25,521 nucleotides of DNA, taken from positions 1-25,521 of the forward strand of contig JBNGIS010020429.1 of the NCBI GenBank assembly GCA_049999725.1. The letters are read 5' to 3'. A model generated the notes under the pieces. That model made no database searches and was not told where the DNA came from. It saw nothing but the letters and a program-made list of their open reading frames with translations. This DNA comes from Haplomitrium mnioides. Taxonomy: Eukaryota; Marchantiophyta; Haplomitriopsida; Calobryales. The translations under genes were made by a program, and so were the position numbers. Shown piece after piece: positions 1 to 10,389 of this stretch (within the stretch, counting starts at the first letter, position 1; every line of letters begins with the position of its first letter).

Positions 1-238
1 GACAAGATATGGAGTAGCAAGAAAGTGATCTAAACATAGTTGAAGAGGTATTAATGACAAGATATGGAGTAGTAAGAAAGTGATCTAAACATAGTTGAAG
101 AGGTATTAATGACAAGATATGGAGTAGCAAGAAAGTGATCTAAACATACATAGTTGAAGAGGTATTAATGACAAGATATATGGTAGCAAGAAAGTGATCT
201 AAACATAGTTGAACAAGTATTAATGACAAGATATGGAG
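1..238. repeat. 55-bp tandem repeat, about four units
   Basis: Four head-to-tail units begin at 1, 56, 111 and 170, and a partial fifth begins at 225. Each opens with GACAAGATATGGAG and contains AAGAAAGTGATCTAAACATA. The third unit carries a 4-bp insertion (CATA repeated) and the fourth has a few substitutions. The matching place in the inverted right arm (about 8730-8790) has a single copy, so the expansion is specific to the left arm. The array reaches the window edge, so its true copy number is unknown. Confidence 0.95.
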
Positions 239-2454
239 GCACTTGGATTGGGAAATGGAAGAAGTAATGTTTCGTGTGTTGTTGTTACGATGTGATTCAA
301 CAAATCGGGAAGGTTTAGCCTTGAAGTAAGATGAAAAATAATAATGATAAGAGTTATTTAACAATAGATTAAAGTTTTATTATTATTTATTTATTTTTGG
401 TTGTTAAATAGAATGTTATATTAAAGGAGAGTTTGGTAATAGAGGAAATTATTTTAATTATTTAAAATTAAAAGAATCATTCTCTTAGTGTCTAAGGCTT
501 AAAGAGCCTTCTACTTTTATAGTGGAGGGACAGCATACATTGGGTTTTCAAGGAGGGCTCTAGACCTTGTAGGGATGGATAATGAGGGAGGATAATGCTG
601 GTATCCTTACACCTCATAAGGGGATGGGGATGTTGTATGACTGAAAATGAATGCAAGTTGTTTATATTCATTGTTAGACTAACAGGCTGTTAAGTATGGG
701 ACAAAAAGGGATGATGGGCCTGTGAGTTTGTTGAGCAAGGAGGATTGAAGCGCATCGGTGGTGATTGATCAATGTTGAATCTGATCGGCTAATAGATATT
801 TGATTTGTTGTTAGAAATTATTCTTTTCTTGTTGCTACCGTGAGTTCAATTGTTTGGCAGATCTAGTCTTGAATGTGAGTTCGTGAGGAGCGCTAGTAGC
901 ATTCACAGATCCATGGAGAGTTTGAGATGGGTATTGAACGGCCGTTGAAATCGAAGAAGCAACATTCAAAGATTGGAGAAGCAGCCTTCGATATTGCTAG
1001 AGCAGCAATCGAAATTCGAAAGAAGGAGGCTGTTGGCAGATCATGGGAGAAGAATTTGGAATCGACATCGAAGGGAGCATTCAGAAGATTGCTAGAAAGA
1101 GCACCATTGAATGTTGCCAAAAGACTTAGAATTCGAACACTGTTGGAGCAGCGTTAATTGAGATCACTGAAGCAGAAGTTGAAATCGAAAGGGGATCATT
1201 TGACATTGCCTAGATGAATTAGAAATGAAAGTTCCAACCAAGAGCAGAGGCGCAAGGGAAGTCTGAAAGTTGAGAAATGACAGAAATCGATAGATCGAAG
1301 GTGGAGGCTCTGGAACTCAAAAAGTTCGATCGCCGGCTTAGAGAATCAGAAATTTGAAGAACAAGCCTGCAGAGTCAGAAGTTCGAAAGCCACTGAATTC
1401 CCTTGTTGCCAAAAACAGATAGTGTGCAGAGATTTATGTGGGTGCAGCAGAACAAGTCATTCGATAGAGGATAAGCAAGGTGAGGCGAGTTGAGGCAGAT
1501 CAAACAATTCTCCAACCAAAGTGATTGCTTAACGAGTGTCAATCAATGCTGAATGAGCAATGCATGGGCAGCAAGAAGAGAGCGATTGCAGGTAGTGTAA
1601 TAATATGCCAGCAAGAGCATAATCAAGCAAGAATAATGAGTTGAAGCAGATCAAGCAAGCCTCGAGACGAAGAGATTACTAGTTGATAAAGTTGATTCAA
1701 TGCAAAACAGAGTGAGTAGGATCAAGCGAAGGGGGGAGCAGAACAAATCAATGGTGATTCATCAGTGCAGGTTGATCGAGGGTAATTCAATGGATGAAGC
1801 ATTCAGTAGCGACAATTGAATTGATATGGCAGAATGAGATGAATACAAGCAGCGCAACAGGAATGATTCTGAAGGTTGAGTGCTCCAATTGTAGTAGATG
1901 CTTACAATCTGATCGGAAGAGCACCCAAAAAGATCGGATCGACATCACTATGAGGTTTGATCGAATCAAAACAAGTCGACCGGAAGGGAAATTTGATGAA
2001 GATTCGAGGCGATCAAAAGGAGGTATCCGTTCTGAAAGTTTGAACTGATCAAAGTGGTTGCTGAAAGTTCAAATTGGTAGATTGAAAGGGCAATTTGTTG
2101 AACATTTGAATCGATTGAAAGCCGCTGCAGAAAGTTCAAAACAAGAAGACGTCGAGGCTGACAGTTCAAAGCAGGTCGGAGGTGTAATTTTGGTGAAAGT
2201 TTGAATCGATCACGGGCTCTCTTGAAAGTTCAAAACAGTCTATTTAGTGAAAGTTGGAAATGTGAGAGGGAGTTACTCTGAAAGTTCGAAAAGGAGCTCT
2301 AGGACTTAGTGAAAACGTCGAATTTTACTACAAGAACTATTGTAAGTCATAGTTCTAATTGCAAGGAGAAGTGTGGGTAAATGTTGTTCTTGGACTACAA
2401 AGGAAGATTGAAGACAGGAATTCATAGGTCCTAGTTCAGGAAGCTATGTGCAAC

Positions 2455-2544
2455 ATCAAGAAATAGGAAGCGTGGGTTTTCAGGAGTGATTGGTGAAATA
2501 TCAAGAAATAGGAAGCGTGGGTTTTCAGGAGTGGATGGTGAAAT
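2455..2544. repeat. Two-copy 45-bp tandem duplication inside the left LTR arm
   Basis: Two near-identical units start at 2455 and 2500. Each contains AATAGGAAGCGTGGGTTTTC followed by AGGAGTG and TGGTGAAAT. The right arm has one copy at about 5350-5395, so this is a left-arm-specific duplication. Confidence 0.9.
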
Positions 2545-3462
2545 ATTTTACCTGTATCATACTAGATAGTTAGTATAGGTAGATATAGGATTAGATAGGC
2601 TAGTGTTAGAAGTAGTTTTAGAGTAGTTTTAATTACTTGCAATGTAGAGTAGTCAAGTTAAAATCAGTTGATAGTTAGATGTTAGTTTGTTAGTTAGTTT
2701 GTTAGGCATGTTAGTTGCGATGAAGCATAAGTCCAGTATGCTGGTCTTATTTCCTCGGGGAAGAACTCATTGTATATTTTTATTTTCTTCATTTATAAAG
2801 TTCCATCTTTTTCCTTGAAGAGCCCCCTATTTTTGGATGTAAGTGGCAGCTGCATTTGAAGGCATTTTGTTAGCAGAGTTGGAATATGAATGTAGATGGT
2901 GGACCAACGAGTTGTGCAGTGATCAACAATGTACAGAGCAAAATGAGAGCTAGGAAGGACATGTTAGGGGAGTACCTGGGTGTATTCCTTATAATGTTTT
3001 AATTGTTCATTTGTTTACTGCATTGCTTGAAAATTAGTCTCTAAGAGTTTGTAGCAACAAAGAGCGTGAGGGAAAAGAAAATGCTATACATAGATTTCGT
3101 ATGCTAATCTATGCGTGGAAGCATTCCTTCTTCCTGAACTTAAAGACTGTTAGCTGCCACATGTTATAGTGTAATTTGGTTGTTGGAAGCATGATGCATT
3201 AAATTCCAAGGTTAGTAAGCAGTAGCGAGTAGTAGGCAGGGGCTAGTTTGTCGTTGTAGAGGTGAGCAAGGATTGAGAAAAGGTAAAAGCAATCTAGATC
3301 AAGTCCAGGAAGGACTTATCTAGGGGGTTTTTGATTCAGTTCTCATATAAAAGCTAAAAGACATAGGAAACCATAAAGACAATACAGAAACGCCTTACTC
3401 CTTGTGGGTTCGACACGAAATCGATGAAAATTGATTCCAAATACTCCCAGTGGTGTGCTACA

Positions 3463-4421
3463 TGGGGTGATCCCGGTAGGACCTCCAACCACTAGTCCTG
3501 GTCCTAACATGTTAACACTACTAGTCATTGGTTGTAAGTAAGAAAAATAGGAAGGTGTAGAAGTCACTAACACAAGTGGAGTTACAGGATTGCTATTTAA
3601 AGTAGAGCTAGTATTAACTACTGAGAAATTTCCTGTTGGATCTGAACTAGGTGATTCTAAACTAGCTACAAGTCTTGGTAATAACTTAGATAAAAGAAGT
3701 TCAGCACTCGTGGAATAACTAGGATTTCTCTGAAATAGATTTGACCTATTGGCTGAAACTTCATGTTCTTCTACTGTTGTTGGCCCTCCGAATGACGAAC
3801 CTACAATCTGCAAAAACAAAGACCTAGCTGATGAACTAGTCTCCCCTACCTCACAATTTCTATGGATATTGGATGTGTAAAGAGGTGTTCTTGACCTAAG
3901 CTCTTGAACTGGACTATTGAAGGGAACACTCCTTTTTTCACTCCCAATCTATCCTAACCAACAATTTTCTAACAACTGTCTAGATTCTCTACGAGCTTCC
4001 CAATATTGAAGGTTAACTACACTCGCTTTAGTAACCTCTCTTCCCTTGCTTGGTTCTGGCTTTCTTCCCTAAATTTGTTCTCATTAGGGTTTGGTTTAGT
4101 GGGTTGCTGCATGACCTCTTTAATCCATTACTATGATAGATCTCACATGGCATATACATCTGGAAAAAAAAAACTATAGTCACCTGAACCACTAGCCTAC
4201 AAGTTCTTGGATGTAGTCTGGTTTCTTTGTTTTTCAGATTCCTTGGCCTAGAAATCTTGGAACCAGTACTCTCTTGCTCCTATCTTACTGCAAGTATTTC
4301 TACCCTGTAACAATTCCAGAACCACTTGCTCACTCTTCAATCAAAATTTCAAAAAGACTCTTACTTGGTCCTTTCACCTCTCACAATTATCTACAAAGAC
4401 AATTACATAAATCAATTTTTA
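3463..4421 (-). pseudogene. Retrotransposon leader and gag N-terminal remnant between the inverted LTRs
   Basis: On the minus strand this region follows the primer site at 4440-4422. A plausible Gag start lies near 4111 and opens MQQPTKPNPNENKF, with a charged Gln/Arg/Glu-rich run after it. The frame then shifts and continues through WEARRESRQLLENCW, a stop, and a Ser/Thr/Pro-rich stretch that is open from about 3819 to 3463. It ends abruptly where the left LTR arm begins. No capsid or zinc-knuckle motif is visible, so the gag assignment rests mainly on position after the LTR and primer site and on composition. The frameshift and stops make it non-functional. Confidence 0.55.
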
Positions 4422-4440
4422 CTCCTCGACAATGGCGCCA
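4422..4440 (-). other. Primer-binding site, tRNA-Asp-like
   Basis: The minus strand reads TGGCGCCATTGTCGAGGAG starting 13 bp after the LTR terminus at 4454. The complement of the plant tRNA-Asp 3' end begins TGGCGCCGTTGCCGGGGA. The differences are mostly G-to-A and C-to-T transitions, as expected for decay of methylated cytosines. Some plant gypsy lineages, for example Athila-like elements, use this primer. The site fixes the right arm as a 5' LTR read on the minus strand. No equivalent site is recognisable after the left arm at 3463. Confidence 0.7.
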
Positions 4441-5871
4441 AAAAATCACCTTATGTAGCACACCACTGGGAGTATTTGGAATCAGTTTTCATCGATTCTG
4501 TGTCGAACCTACAGGGAGTAAGGCCTTTCTCTATTGTCTTTATGGTTTCATGTGTCTTTCAGTTTTATAAGAGAACTAAATCAAAAACCCCCTAGATCAG
4601 TCCTTCCTGGTCCTGATCCAAATTGATTTTACCTTTTCTCAATCCTTGCTCACCTCTACAATGACAAACTGGCCCCTGCCTGCTGCTCGCTACTGCTCAC
4701 TAACCCTGGAATTTAATGCACCATGCTTCCAACAGCCAAATTACTCTATAACATGTGGCAGCCAAAAGTCTTTAAGTTCAGAAAGAAGGAATGCTTCCAC
4801 ACATAGATTAGCATATGAAATCTATGTATAGCATTCTCTTTTCCCTCACGCTTTTTGTTGTTGCACACTCTTAGACTAATTTTCAAGCAATGCAGTTAAC
4901 AAATGAACAATTAAAATGTTATAACAAATACACCCAGGTACTCCTCTGGCATGTCCTTCCCAGCTTTCGTTTTGCTTTGTACATTGTTGATCACTATAGA
5001 ACTCACTGGTCCACCATCCACATTCACATTCCAACTTTGTCAACAAAATGCCTTCAAATGCAGCTGCCACTTACATCCAAAAAACAGGGGGCTCTTCAAG
5101 GAAAAAGATGGAACTTTATAAATGAAGAAAATAAAAATATACAATGAGTTCTTCCCCGAGGAAATAAGACCATCATATTGGACTTATGCTTCCTCGAAAC
5201 TAACAACTAACAGCTAACTATCAGTTGATTTTAACCTGACTGCTCTACACTATCTATAATTAAAACTAACTCTAAAACTACTTCTAACACTAGCCTATCT
5301 AATCCTATATCTACCTATACTAACTATCTAGTATGATACAGGTAAAATATTTCACCATCCACTCCTAAAAACCCACACTCCCTCTTTGTTGATGTTGCAC
5401 AGAGCTTCTTGAACTAGGACCTGTGAATTCATGTCTTCAATCTTCCTTTGCAGTCCAAGAACAACATTAGCCCACAGTTCTCCTTGCAATTAGAACTATG
5501 ACTTACAATAGTTCTTGTAGTGAAATTCAAAGTTTTCACTAAGTCCCAAAGTTCCTTTTCAAACTTTCAGAGTAACTCTCTCTCACATTTCCAACTTTCA
5601 CTAAGTAGACTATTTCAAACTTTCAAGAGAGCCCGTAATTGATTCAAACTTTCACCAAAATTACACCTCCAACCTGCTTCGAACTTTCAGCCTCCACTTC
5701 TTCATGTTTTGAACTTTTTGTAACGGCTTTCAATTGATTTGAATGTTCAACAAATTGCCCTTTCGATCTACTCAATTTGAACTTTGAGCAACCACTTTGA
5801 TTAGTTCGAACTTTCAGAACTAATACCTCCTTTCGATCTCCTCGAATCTTCAACAAATCGCCCTTCCGGTT

Positions 5872-6948
5872 TGTGAATGCATGAGATGGTTTGAGAGAAT
5901 TTTAATGAGATTAGAACACTGTCATAGAATGGAATGCATTATGATGAAGTTTGGAGAAGATTTAGAAGTTATTAGAGGAAACTTAGATTTGATCGGTTTT
6001 CTTCAATATGTGTAGATATGAGTACAGAGTAAATTGTGTTCTTATTAGAAATTTTGAGAAGCTGATATTTTTTAGTGGAATATAATATTTCTCAAGTAAC
6101 TAGTAGAAATTTATAAAAGTGAAAAAGCTCTTGTAGAAAGATTGGGTAGAAAGATTACTTGAAAAGCTTTCTAACAAGGTCTAATGCAGGCAAATTGACT
6201 TAGTATTAATGACTTTAAAGAGATTCTTCTAGAATAGACTAAAGAGGAGAAAAATCAATTTGTTCTTTGACTTATTCTTTGAGGGAATCTTGAAGTATCA
6301 TCTTAGGAATTGTTTGTAGGGAAAAATACAAAGTAGAAAATCATTGAATCAATTGTTGAGATTCTTGGACAAGAGAAGCTCCAAATGAGAAGCTTCTTCT
6401 TGAAGAAGAAAACAAAAGGTGGAGATACTTGAGGAGTGCTTTTAGGATTTAATAATTAGAGAGATAATCACCTTAGATTATTTACCTAGAGTGATAGAAT
6501 ATTTAGTTTTACTTCTAGTAATTATCTAGACTAGTATATAAGGAGAGAGGAGAGGACTTGAGTTTTAGAATTGGTTTTCATTGTGAGCTTCAGTTTAACT
6601 TGGTTTTCGTTTGGAGATTTTAGATTTGAGAGTTGTGAGAGACCTTTGGAGAAGCGCTTGGAGGAGCTACTTTGAAGACTCATTGGAGGGCAAGCACTTG
6701 AGAAGTAGTCTTTCATAGAGTGAGAAGTGTGTTGAGAATTAGATGGGTAAGAGCAAGAGTGTTTTGTGTGAGAAAATTTGGAGTAAAGAGTGAGGATTTC
6801 CACAATATTTTTGTATTGAGTATTCTTCCTTTGTAGATTTTGTTGTGTATTGATGATTGCAGCCACACTTCAACCCACCTCTCATATTCAATGTGTACTC
6901 AACATCAAAATCACATGAGGAGAAACCGACGAAGCCTTTAGCTTCACA
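5872..6948 (+). mobile_element. Solo LTR, family S, copy 1
   Basis: This block interrupts the right family-A arm and is absent from the left arm, so it is an insertion. It starts TGTGAATGCATGAG and ends GCTTCACA, so its ends are inverted TG...CA. It is flanked by GGTT (5868-5871) and AGTC (6949-6952), each one transition away from GGTC, consistent with a decayed 4-bp target duplication. A second copy at 19879-21053 matches along its length in the same orientation, apart from about 90 bp missing here near 6120-6150. No internal retrotransposon sequence is attached, hence a solo LTR. The antisense ORFs inside are not genes. Confidence 0.85.
6535..6543 (+). promoter_or_regulatory. TATA box of solo LTR copy 1
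   Basis: TATATAAGG follows CTAG in the second half of the LTR, where a U3 promoter is expected. Copy 2 keeps the motif as TATATAAAG. Conservation in both copies supports it; activity is unknown. Confidence 0.55.
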
Positions 6949-8812
6949 AGTCAACCTGTTTTGATTCAATCAAACCTCTAGAGTGATGTCAATCCAATCT
7001 TTCTGGGTGCTCTTCCGATCAGATTGTGAGCACTCAACCTTCAAAATCATTCTTGTTGCGCTGCTCACATTCATCTCATTCTGCCATATCAATTCAATTG
7101 TCGCTACTGAATGCTTCATCTATTGAATTACCCTCGATCAACCTGCACTAATGAATCACCATTGATATGTTCTGCTCCCCCTTTTTCTTGATCCTACTCA
7201 CTCTATTTTGCGTTGAATCAACTTTATCAGCTAGCAATCTCTTCGTCTCGAGGCTTGCTTGATCTCCTTCAACTCATTGTTCTTGTTTGATTATGCTCTC
7301 GCTGGCATATCATCGCACTACTTGCAATTGCTCTCTTCTTGCTGCCCCTGCATTGCTCATTCAACATTGATTGGCACTCGCTAAACAATCACTTTGGTTG
7401 GAGAATTGTTTGATCTGCCTCACCTTGCTTATTCTCTATCAAATTACTTGTTCTATTGCACTCACATAAATCTCTGCACACTATTTTTTTGGCAACAAGG
7501 GAATTCAATGGCTTTCAAACTTCTGACTCTATAGGCTTGTTCTTCAAATTTATGATTCCCTCAACCAGGGATCAAACTTTTTGAGTTCTAGAGCCTTTGC
7601 CTTTGATCTTTCATTTTCTGTCATTTCTCAACTTTCAGACTTCTCTTGCGCCTCTACTCTTGGTTCAAACTTTCATTTATAATTCACCTGGCCAATGTCA
7701 AATGCTCCCCTTTTGATTTCAACTTCTACTTCAGCAATCTCAATTAACGTTGCTCCAATAATGTTTGAATTCTAAGTCTTTTGGCGATGTTTGATGTTGC
7801 TTTTTCTACCAATCTTTTGAATGCTTCCTTCGATATCGATTCTAAATTCTTCTCCCATGATCTACCACCAGCCTCCTTCTTTCGAATTTCGATTGCTGCT
7901 CCACCAATGTCGAAGACTACTTCTCCAATCTTTGAATGTTGCTTTTTCGATTTCGACGACCGCTTAATACTCATCTTGAACTCTCCATCGATCTCGGAAT
8001 GCTACTAGCGCTCCTTTCAAACTCACATTCAAGACTAGATCTGCTAAGCAGCTGAACTCACGGTAACAACAAGTAAAAAATAATTTCTAACAAAAAAATC
8101 AAATTCTCTAAGTAATCTGTCAGCTGATCAGATTCAGGAGGCAACATCGATCAATCACCACCGCTGTGTCTCAATCCCTTTTGCTCAACAAACTCACAAG
8201 CCCATTGCCTGCCAACTTCCTTTTATGTCTCATAAGTAACAGCCCGTTAGCCTAAACATGAATATAAGCAACTCTCACTCTTTCTCACTCGAAGAGCATC
8301 CCCTTATGGGATGTATGGCTACCAGGATAAACCTCTCTTACTACCACTAGACGGACCTAGTCCAAGGCCCCTCTTTGAAAACTCTCGACGAAATAACCCG
8401 GGGCAAGCTGTCCCTCAATTGTACAAGTAGATTAGGGGCATGCTGGTCTTTGACACTTAGAATAGTTTTATTATTTATATTTATATTTATTTTAATAATT
8501 AAAATAGCTTCCTCTGTTAACCAAACTCTCCTTTAATATAACATTCTATTTAATAAAAATAAATAAATAAATAAACTTTAATTTATTATTAAGGAACTTC
8601 TTATCATTATTATTTTTAATCTTACTTCAAGGTTGATCTTCTTTATTTCCTTGAATCACATCAGAATAATAAGACAGAAAACAAAAGTTACTCCAACATG
8701 ACTGACTTCTTCCATTTCCCAGTCCTAACACCTCCATACTCTATTATTGATACCTCTTCAACTCTGTTTAGATCACTTTCTTATTCATACACCTGCAGTG
8801 GACCTTCACACA

Positions 8813-8904
8813 AGGAAGAAGATAAACCAGATAAAAAAGTAAAAATACTTAGAACATTGGAAGAAGAAGGAGAAAGCAAACCATAGAAAACAAGAGGATA
8901 TTAA
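8813..8904. other. Junction between family-A LTR and gypsy integrase remnant
   Basis: This is A- and G-rich sequence on the plus strand (AAGGAAGAAG type). No recognisable coding sequence or target duplication can be confirmed, because the partner end of the family-A insertion is outside the window. Confidence 0.4.
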
Positions 8905-9535
8905 CCCAAATTAAGACAGAAATGAGAAAACCTAATATTTGCTTGTTTGGAGTTGTTATAGGCAAACTTCACAGCCAGTAAGAAACTATCCCAATTGATA
9001 TGATGAACATTGATGAACGCGTGAAGCATATCCTCCACAATGCGATTAGGGTGCTCCGTTTGCCCATATGTTAAAGACGATAAACAATAGATATAGAGAG
9101 TTTGGTACCCAAAAGTGTGAACAAATTTCTAGTAAATCATGGATCTCTATCAGATATTAATACCTTTGCCATGATATAAATCTTTTCTAATTTTGGAGCA
9201 TCTGCCGTATCCACTATAGGTGCTAGATGAATTTGTTTGCTTAGCTTTTCCACAAACACCACAATAGCAGTAAATCTACGAGATGTGGTTGGAAGCGACA
9301 TGATAAGATCTAAACTTACATATTCCCACAAAATAGTAGAAATTGGTAATAGTTGAAGAATGCCAACTGGTTTTTGATTTGAAGCCTTGTTTTGTTGACA
9401 ACTCTTACAAGAATGAACAAAACCACAAACATCTCGAGCTAGATTTTGCCAACACCAAGTGTGTTGAAGTAACTCCATAGTCTTATCTACCCCTAAGATG
9501 CCCAAAGATTGGAATGTCATGTGCTTCTTATAAAC
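8905..9535 (-). pseudogene. Ty3/gypsy integrase, truncated and broken
   Basis: Integrase would insert the element's cDNA. Reading down from about 9535, the zinc-binding region shows GILGVDKTMELLQHTW, then a preserved C-x2-C pair in HSCKSCQQNK. The usual GHLG histidine has become Ile. The catalytic core follows with LDLIMSLP in place of the normal first Asp block, and LISDRDP for the second Asp. After 9137 the frame breaks, but pieces such as NRIVEDMLHAF and HHINWDSFLLAVKFAYNNS can be followed to about 8905. The C-terminal part and the 3' LTR are missing. It lies in order after RNase H of the same element. Confidence 0.85.
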
Positions 9536-10145
9536 AGGTTATTTGAAACGGATCATCTTGTGGAACATATATTTGATGGTCTTGATAGAGAATACCATCC
9601 CAAATTGAAAAGACATGATACTCACTATCTTTGACCGTCAAATGTGACTTAACAAGATTAAAGAAGGTATCTCCATATAACTTTTGTCGAAAGTCATAAC
9701 TAGTTGCTTCATCAAGATGCAATATACTAATATTTACAACCTCAAATGTATTTAGACAATGATTTGGTCTTCGTGACAATGCATTACGAATAGTATTGAA
9801 CCTTCTTGGCTTGTACTCCAACTTGATATCAAAGAGTTGCATCTGATCTTCCCATTGATGATGACGACTTGTCATATTTTCCAAGTGAACTGATTGCAAC
9901 AAAGGCTTGTGATCGGTACGCATAAATATATGCTTTCCTAAAAGATAGTGTCTCCAAACTTTGGTAGCATAAACCATTGCCAATTGCTCTCTATCCCTTG
10001 TAGAATAATTTCTCTCTGTTGTATCTAGTTGGCATGACACAAAGGCAACTGGATGAAGTCCATCATCAAACTCTTGTTGAAACACTGCTCCAATAACAAA
10101 ATTAGAGGCATTAAAATCAACTATACAACATGCTTTTGGATCATA
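9528..10145 (-). pseudogene. Ty3/gypsy RNase H domain
   Basis: RNase H removes the RNA template during reverse transcription. An open frame runs from about 10145 with KACCIVDFNASNFVIGAVFQQ, where the first catalytic Asp is visible as VDFNAS. It continues with HPVAFVSCQLDTTERNY, the DREQLA block, WRHYLLG and TDHKPLL. The tail DHQIYVPQDDP is the linker before integrase. This is the best-preserved domain of the element, with about 185 uninterrupted codons from 10085. It is joined upstream to RT only through broken frames, so no full polyprotein can be made. Confidence 0.88.
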
Positions 10146-10389
10146 CAGTCGTAGAATTGGATGAGAAGACGTCGCATCCTTGAGTCATTGAAATGACTCT
10201 TGCTCTTTGATCATCTATTGAAACTTTGCCTCTTTGACTAATAGATATGTAAGCCGTGCAATAATATGAGTATAGCAATGGATGAATCTTTAATAAAAAC
10301 TTGCCAATCCATTGAAAGCTTGAACATCCTTTGCATCATTTAGCGTTGGCCACTCTGTAATGGCTATAATCTTCTCTTCCTCCATATTA

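Larger units (their letters stand above)
1..3462 (+). mobile_element. Long LTR, family A, left arm of inverted pair (5' edge outside window)
   Basis: This segment is the reverse complement, at roughly 85-90% identity by eye, of 4454-8812. Clear anchors are the block around 2741-2990 against about 5160-4930, and 3400-3462 against 4515-4454. The last shared bases are GTGGTGTGCTACA, a CA-type LTR terminus. Beyond it only the short string GGTGAT is still shared with the right arm. The segment is read as an LTR because the opposite arm ends just before a tRNA-like primer site. It holds tandem duplications at 1-238 and 2455-2544 that the right arm lacks, and it lacks the solo LTR found in the right arm. 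It could be the 3' LTR of a same-family element inserted in opposite orientation, a solo LTR, or an autointegration product. The short ORFs inside look incidental. Confidence 0.75.
4454..8812 (-). mobile_element. Long LTR, family A, right arm (5' LTR on the minus strand)
   Basis: Read on the minus strand, the LTR begins with TGTG near 8812-8810 and ends with CTACA at 4454. It is followed by the primer site. It is 4.36 kb long, or about 3.3 kb once the solo LTR at 5872-6948 is removed, which is long for an LTR. It matches the left arm along its whole visible length in reverse orientation. The outer edge near 8812 is uncertain by a few bases because the other arm leaves the window there. It abuts the truncated integrase of the neighbouring gypsy element at about 8905, so the family-A structure may have inserted into that element. 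Confidence 0.75.

Noticed and set aside
3343-3819. 158-codon minus-strand ORF as an independent gene
   Set aside because: It runs from the gag leader straight into the left LTR arm, so it is a chance fusion at an insertion junction rather than a gene.
4274-4595. Two overlapping plus-strand ORFs
   Set aside because: They cross the primer site and LTR end of the minus-strand element; antisense to retrotransposon leader with no protein-like features.
6531-6969. Minus-strand ORFs (111 and 76 codons) and the 140-codon ORF at 20637-21059
   Set aside because: They are antisense to the two family-S solo LTRs; their similarity to each other only reflects the shared LTR.
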